Origin: JABCPE02 sp963521545
Lineage (GTDB): Bacteria; Bacteroidota; Bacteroidia; Flavobacteriales; Weeksellaceae
Direction of reading: 5' to 3'
Assembly: GCA_963521545.1 (NCBI GenBank)
Contig: CAUQVP010000067.1
Location: 1-10,053 of the forward strand
DNA length: 10,053 nt
Shown here: in pieces, positions 6,786 through 10,053 of the stretch
How positions within the stretch are numbered: the first letter of the stretch is position 1
How the letters are laid out: the number at the start of each line of letters is the position of its first letter
Notes under the pieces: model-generated
Told to the model about the DNA's origin: nothing
Databases searched by the model: none
The model's input: only the letters and a program-made list of their open reading frames with translations
Translations under genes and position numbers: made by a program

Positions 6786-7045
6786 AAGAACTTGATTTTA
6801 ATTTGGTTTAAATCTGCAGGGACACGATATTGGTTTTCCAACAGCTCCTCTACGCTCCACAGAATGATATCACCAAAAGTCCCACCATTGCAAAGCTTTA
6901 AAAAAGCACTATGCACAGGGGCTATGTATTGTGACACCTTTTGTGGAATACTTTCAGCACCTTTGGGGATTTCGCCTATGAGTATGGCATCGGGTAATGA
7001 GGTTAAACGATTTCTGTAATGGGTAATGATAGTTTCTAAGGTCAT
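6782..7045 (-). pseudogene. truncated SMI1/KNR4-like copy B, chimeric at the duplication junction
   Basis: An 87-residue ORF from ATG 7045. Residues 1-77 match copy A with 7 differences, ending NQYRVPA; the next 10 (DLNQIKIKFL) are a translation of the leader of DUF2262 copy A. Residues matching 78-156 of copy A, including the second half of the SUKH-like fold, are missing, so the product is unlikely to fold normally. No internal stop is present and the ATG context is intact, so a short chimeric peptide may still be made. It follows DUF2262 copy B by 15 bases and overlaps DUF2262 copy A by ATGA. It may now act mainly as a translational bridge between the two DUF2262 genes. Confidence 0.8.
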
Positions 7046-7531
7046 TTTCAATCAATTATTCTAACCAAACATTTGGGCATCATTGAAATTCTCACCATCA
7101 AAATCTGAGGCGATAAGTGAGTGTCCTAAGAACATATCGTTGTCATCAAAGAAGACTTCTACATCCTCGCTGTAAAACAAGAGACTCTGCAAGCTAAGGG
7201 CTTCCATAAATTCTTCTTTAGTAAGCTCAGGTTTATCGGGATCATCCTCGTCATCATCACCAAAACGCCAGTTGTCATTGTAGAGGTCTAAAAATTCATT
7301 AGCAATACATTCTTTTGCTTTTGGATATAGGGTGTCTATCTCACTGAAAAAGGTGTTCATCAGTTGCTCTATCTTTTCAGTTTCGCCTTTATCCTCTAGG
7401 ATGATGCTCACACCTAATTCTTTTCCGCCAACAACCACTGTCCCATCATAAGAAGTAGGGTCATCAGTGTGCTGTGTAAAATCTTTAATTTTATATTGTT
7501 TCATAAGGACTTGATTTTAATTTTGTTTAAA
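6813..7531. repeat. tandem duplication unit 2 (truncated SMI1-like B, DUF2262 B and leader)
   Basis: Unit of 719 bases. On the plus strand the join reads GGTTTAAA then TCTGCAGG: the left side matches the leader at 7524-7531, the right side matches SMI1-like A at 6091-6098. The repeat ends at 7531, after which the leader and promoter of copy B are unique. Confidence 0.85.
7061..7504 (-). CDS. DUF2262-like protein, copy B
   Basis: 147 residues, acidic (GDDDEDDPDKPE around 82-93). The end EVFFDDNDMFLGHSLIASDFDGENFNDAQMFG has the DUF2262-type pattern of a hydrophobic strand, (D)D-x-F-x-GHS, then a D/N-A-x-x-x-G ending. This C-terminus looks ancestral compared with copy A. The first 24 residues are identical to copy A, while the middle and end vary. 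It is the first gene of the five-gene minus-strand run, with a leader of about 90 bases and a promoter at 7603-7631. The function is unknown; an immunity role is inferred from the SMI1-like partner. Confidence 0.7.
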   Translation of the reverse strand: MKQYKIKDFTQHTDDPTSYDGTVVVGGKELGVSIILEDKGETEKIEQLMNTFFSEIDTLYPKAKECIANEFLDLYNDNWRFGDDDEDDPDKPELTKEEFMEALSLQSLLFYSEDVEVFFDDNDMFLGHSLIASDFDGENFNDAQMFG

Positions 7532-7602
7532 AAGGTTTAATACCAAAGAAAAAGTGGAAATAATAAAAATAATATTGATTTCAATACATTTATGTTATAA
7601 CA

Positions 7603-7631
7603 CAAAGATATAAAAATCAATGAATTAACAA
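7603..7631 (-). promoter_or_regulatory. promoter of the DUF2262/SMI1-like operon
   Basis: Minus strand: TTG (7629-7631), an 18-base spacer, then TATCTTTG (7603-7610), fitting both Bacteroidota promoter halves. The start would be near 7597, giving a leader of about 90 bases before ATG 7504. The leader is A/T-rich, with a small palindrome ATTGATTTCAAT near 7574-7585. The promoter was not duplicated, so the second DUF2262/SMI1 pair depends on read-through. The rest of 7505-7669 shows no other feature. Confidence 0.6.
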
Positions 7632-7669
7632 TGAAAAATAACTCAGACTAATCAGTAGTGTGGGCTTTT

Positions 7670-8056
7670 TCAATCGGTTTGTATGGGAGCAATATCATAC
7701 CCTAAAACCTCCAAGAATAGAAGCCCGTTTAGCGGCGGGATTTTGTTGTCTCCTTTCCAGCCTTGCTCCTCTCCCCAGTCAATCAGTTTTGGGATATATT
7801 TGGGCTCGTTGAGGTTTATGGTTTCTTTGGTTTGTGTGTTTTTGTTCAGTAAATTGATATTGCCATTGAGAGGCTGTCCCATGTATTTATCCTCAATGGT
7901 GATGAAATCGATACATAAAGGTGTGTTTTTTTCTCCTTCCAAAAAGATACGCACAGAGAGCAGAGAGGTGCTGTCTTTTTTCGTGTTGTAGGCTGTATTT
8001 ATTCTATACAAATACTCTTTGTCTTTATGAATCAATTTGCGCAATTTCTGTTTCAT
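7670..8056 (-). CDS. unrecognised 128-residue cytoplasmic protein, immunity-like
   Basis: I do not recognise a named family. The protein begins MKQKLRKLIHKDKEYLYRINTAY and has alternating strands (LLSVRIFLEGEK, CIDFITI), then INLNEPKYIPKLIDWGEEQGW (80-100) and NGLLFLEVLGYDIAPI at the end. The order of beta-strands, an INLN-P-x-x-I-x-x-LI helix, a GW turn and a final hydrophobic helix is reminiscent of small proteins in bacterial immunity-gene arrays. There is no signal peptide. It lies 40 bases after the 370-residue gene and probably shares its transcript. No convincing terminator follows before the promoter at 7603-7631. Confidence 0.6.
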   Translation of the reverse strand: MKQKLRKLIHKDKEYLYRINTAYNTKKDSTSLLSVRIFLEGEKNTPLCIDFITIEDKYMGQPLNGNINLLNKNTQTKETINLNEPKYIPKLIDWGEEQGWKGDNKIPPLNGLLFLEVLGYDIAPIQTD

Positions 8057-8096
8057 GTTTGTTTCTATTTAGTTCATAAAACCAAAACGATGATAA

Positions 8097-9209
8097 TTAG
8101 TTTATTGTCTCTATAACCTTTTGAATGAAATTTAATACAAAATCATTGTTTTTAAGCTCGTAGCTGAGGCTTATAGGAGCAATATTTCCTCTTATCAGTT
8201 CCCAATTTTGGTCACGAGTTATGACCTCATCTGTAGAAGTGATGGTTACTATCCCATTTTTTATACTGATGTCTTGAAGTTCATAGAGTCGCCATTCTTC
8301 TTCACGGGCATCTCTAAAGAATGTTTTTTCAAACAAAATCTTTGTATCGGCAATTTCATTGCGACTTTGTAATTTGTTCTCTTCATTGATTCCCATAGTA
8401 AACACACTAAAGCCGCCGCCTTCTTCAGCAGAGGGAATTATATGCCCTTCATTGTCATATTGAGTAGTTCTTAGCTCAAATAATTTACCTTTTTCTGTTC
8501 CGAATGTAATCGTGCTCCAGTGCTTTTCTCGCCTATTTAAGAGAATTTTTTGGGTGTGAAGCTCATAAACAGCTTTAATCCGGACCTTATCCGATGGGTA
8601 TTGCGCCAAGAAGCAGAAGTGTTGAAGTTTATCCCTTGAAAGCACTTCAAAAGATAATTCACTATAGTCAGGCTTTACTTGTACATTGTAAAGAGGTAGA
8701 GGAAAAGGGTCTCCATAAGGATTTTCATCATAATAGAATTGATGTGTATTAGGATCGTATTCCAAACTCGCAAAGTTTTCCTCTTCTTCACCTCCTAATA
8801 CTACTGAAAAACAATCAAAATTACCTATTTCTACCCTGCAATAGTACAAGTCTATTACTGTAGGAATAGGCTTAAAGCCATACACCAAAGCTGCTTCACG
8901 AATAAAGTTAGAAAGCTCCACCGTATAACCATTGTAAAGAAAACCCCAAAGATACTCAGGCATTTCCTCTTCCTCGGGATCGTTGAAGGTGGAGAGTTGC
9001 TCACAAAGGGTTTGTATAGCTTCTGTGAGGAAGGCTTGTTTATCAGAGGCTTGGCCAGCCTTTTCCAATTGAGCCAAGAAAGCCTCCAAATGCGCGTTAC
9101 AATCGGTTATATTTTCTTCTGTATAGTAGCGGTCTTCTGTTGCGGTAGCCAATAGTTCAGCACGCATTTGTGCGATGATTTGGTCTTTTTGGGTAATGAA
9201 TTTGGTCAT
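8097..9209 (-). CDS. unrecognised 370-residue two-part protein
   Basis: I cannot name a family. Residues 1-115 are helical and acidic: MTKFITQKDQIIAQMRAEL, AHLEAFLAQLEKAG, FLTEAIQTLCEQLSTFNDP and ELSNFIREAALVYGFK. This layout, with a helix, an LN/STFND-like turn and an AAxxxGF end, recalls an N-terminal domain I associate loosely with bacterial polymorphic-toxin neighbourhoods (weak). Residues 116-370 are beta-rich and start with IDLYYCRVEIGNFDCFSVVLGG. There is an acidic patch EEEENF, a central WSTITFGTEKGKLFEL (231-246) and a final strand pair. There is no signal peptide. Its own -7 element lies at 9230-9237 and the 128-residue gene follows 40 bases downstream. It is clearly coding: long, uninterrupted and normal in composition. 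Confidence 0.7.
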   Translation of the reverse strand: MTKFITQKDQIIAQMRAELLATATEDRYYTEENITDCNAHLEAFLAQLEKAGQASDKQAFLTEAIQTLCEQLSTFNDPEEEEMPEYLWGFLYNGYTVELSNFIREAALVYGFKPIPTVIDLYYCRVEIGNFDCFSVVLGGEEEENFASLEYDPNTHQFYYDENPYGDPFPLPLYNVQVKPDYSELSFEVLSRDKLQHFCFLAQYPSDKVRIKAVYELHTQKILLNRREKHWSTITFGTEKGKLFELRTTQYDNEGHIIPSAEEGGGFSVFTMGINEENKLQSRNEIADTKILFEKTFFRDAREEEWRLYELQDISIKNGIVTITSTDEVITRDQNWELIRGNIAPISLSYELKNNDFVLNFIQKVIETIN

Positions 9210-9229
9210 TTTTTATTTTTAATATGAAA

Positions 9230-9237
9230 CAAAGATA
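9230..9237 (-). promoter_or_regulatory. -7 promoter element for the 370-residue gene
   Basis: Minus strand TATCTTTG, an exact match, 20 bases before the ATG at 9209, so the leader would be about 15 bases. No TTG lies at the -33 spacing. The last two bases overlap the left arm of the inverted repeat at 9236-9251. Confidence 0.45.
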
Positions 9238-9254
9238 CTAATTAACTAATGAGA

Positions 9255-9285
9255 AAATTTAAATTGTTTTTAAGAATTTAAATTT
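9255..9285. repeat. perfect 11-bp A/T inverted repeat
   Basis: AAATTTAAATT (9255-9265), 9-base spacer, AATTTAAATTT (9275-9285). The right arm contains the TAA stop of the gene remnant. With no G or C it would be a weak terminator hairpin; it could also be a protein-binding palindrome. Confidence 0.4.
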
Positions 9286-9453
9286 CATATTTACGCTCGT
9301 GAAAGTATTCATAAGCGCTGGCTTCTAATTTGCCACAATCAGAAATAAGATTGCCTTCTTCATCATATATTTCGTAAGTTTGCTGGGTGTCGCCTATGGA
9401 GTTTTCACCATCTAAACCTACATAATATAGAGTAAAACAAATGGTTCAAACAT
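9278..9453 (-). pseudogene. short gene remnant, frameshifted, 55-codon open frame without a start
   Basis: The minus-strand frame 9445-9278 is open for 55 codons with protein-like content: YYVGLDGENSIGDTQQTYEI, then EEGNLISDCGKLEASAYEYF, ending HERKYEI and TAA. It has no ATG or other convincing start. In another frame an ATG at 9453 gives MFEPFVLLYIM and then stops. Removing two bases from the TATAT stretch near 9428 would join them as MFEPFVLLYYVGLDG. A -7-type TACTTTTG (9471-9478, minus strand) lies 17 bases before that ATG. I see a broken small gene, or the tail of a larger one, of unknown family. With its flanks it fills the roughly 300-base gap between the 370-residue and TPR-like genes. 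Confidence 0.5.
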
Positions 9454-9508
9454 TGTGCTTTTAGCAATGTCAAAAGTACAAAAAATATCAATTAATAATC
9501 ATTAGTTT

Positions 9509-10053
9509 CTAATTAGTAAATTGTGCCATCAGCTCTTCTGATCGTTTGCGCCCTGCTAAATAATGGGGATCAAGCTCTATGGCTTTTTGCAAATAGGCAA
9601 GGGCTTGCGGGCGGTATTTGCGCTGAGGGTGTTGCTTTGCCCACGCCCAATACACAAAACTCATTATCTTCCACGAAGCGTACTCGGGATTTTGAGCCTC
9701 TTTGCGGATAATATTTTCAAAGTCGATTTTAGCTAAAGCACGCTTGCTGAAATAAAACCAAGGTAGGTTCTCGGCTACGCTACCACGCATAAATTCAGGA
9801 AGATAATGTATTTCGCCATACTTTTTAATAGCTGTTTCAAAGAGTTTAAAACTCTTGCCGATAAGTGACAGCTTGAAAGTTTCGCCAGCTACCAAAGCCA
9901 TTGCCGAAGCCTCGTAAGAAAGGATAAAAGGTTGTAACGCCTCAGGTGTTTTGGGGTTGGCTTCGCATTCTGATAAAATCGTAAGACTCTTTTGTGCATA
10001 ACCTTTGTACTGCTTGCTAAAAAAGCCTAAATTTAAGGCTACTTCGTGATAAA
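9509..10053 (-). CDS. TPR-like repeat protein, C-terminal 180 residues, partial
   Basis: The frame is open from the TAG at 9509-9511 to the right window edge, so the start lies outside; an internal ATG at 9901 is not the true start. The visible part begins YHEVALNLGFFSKQYKGYAQ and is all helical. It includes FILSYEASAMALVAGE (42-57), LPEFMRGSVAENLPWFYFSKRA (84-105) and a good final TPR unit RPQALAYLQKAIELDPHYLAGRK (147-169). TPR repeats bind other proteins; the specific role is unknown. No signal peptide can be judged. It is visibly richer in G/C than the rest of the block. Its 3' end overlaps the right arm of the inverted repeat. Confidence 0.7.
   Translation of the reverse strand, partial: YHEVALNLGFFSKQYKGYAQKSLTILSECEANPKTPEALQPFILSYEASAMALVAGETFKLSLIGKSFKLFETAIKKYGEIHYLPEFMRGSVAENLPWFYFSKRALAKIDFENIIRKEAQNPEYASWKIMSFVYWAWAKQHPQRKYRPQALAYLQKAIELDPHYLAGRKRSEELMAQFTN

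Larger units (their letters stand above)
6091..6812. repeat. tandem duplication unit 1 (part of SMI1-like A, DUF2262 A and leader)
   Basis: Unit of 722 bases running from the middle of the SMI1-like A gene through the whole DUF2262 A gene to 27 bases of its leader. It is the adjacent direct repeat of 6813-7531. The length difference of 3 bases is what the indels in DUF2262 predict. SMI1-like sequence continues beyond the unit to 5853, so this copy keeps the full gene. Confidence 0.85.
9236..9518. repeat. imperfect inverted repeat enclosing the gene remnant
   Basis: The left arm at 9236-9251 reads TACTAATTAACTAATG. The right arm at about 9500-9518, read on the opposite strand, is TACTAATTAGAAACTAATG. 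The two are identical over 16 bases except for an inserted GAA. The right arm overlaps the stop codon of the TPR-like gene. There is no obvious target-site duplication outside the arms. It could be the ends of a small mobile element, a transcription-control site, or chance in AT-rich DNA. Confidence 0.4.

Noticed and set aside
7621..7669. Possible terminator after the 128-residue gene
   Set aside because: The ACTGATTAGT/CTGAGT sequence does not form a convincing stem before the T-run; only weak 3-bp pairings were found.

Overview
The window looks like the chromosome of an AT-rich member of the Bacteroidota, most likely Flavobacteriales and close to the Riemerella/Chryseobacterium group (inference from protein style). 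Start codons lack Shine-Dalgarno sequences. Several genes instead have exact matches to the Bacteroidota -7 element (TAnnTTTG, usually TATCTTTG or TAAATTTG), two of them with a TTG at the expected -33 distance. No tRNA, rRNA, CRISPR array, transposase or phage gene is visible.

The left part (about 1-4380) is ordinary core genome. It holds the last codons of a MIP18/DUF59 (SufT-like) Fe-S assembly protein with its terminator, then a short RlpA-family protein. On the minus strand follow a NupG-type nucleoside MFS transporter, a bifunctional-nuclease-domain protein (BFN plus UVR motif) and an HtrA/Do-type periplasmic serine protease. bfn and the transporter are 9 bases apart and probably form one operon. 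htrA has its own promoter and terminator.

The right part (about 4440-10053) is an accessory block of small, mostly acidic proteins that look like polymorphic-toxin immunity proteins: one WapI-like gene on the plus strand, then minus-strand genes. The centre is a five-gene run transcribed from a promoter near 7603-7631: DUF2262 copy B, a truncated SMI1/KNR4-like copy B, DUF2262 copy A, a full SMI1/KNR4-like copy A, and an unrecognised helical 274-residue protein. Its first four genes come from a tandem duplication of about 720 bp. The junction at 6812/6813 is readable to the base and created a chimeric 87-residue ORF that overlaps the next gene by ATGA. Beyond the run lie an unrecognised 128-residue protein, an unrecognised 370-residue protein, a short frameshifted gene remnant inside an imperfect inverted repeat, and the C-terminal part of a TPR-like protein that runs off the window.

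No toxin gene is visible. The simplest reading is an immunity-gene array next to conserved housekeeping genes, growing by tandem duplication and then diverging or decaying. Its immunity role is inferred from family membership and layout. The 274-, 370- and 128-residue proteins have no function I can name.
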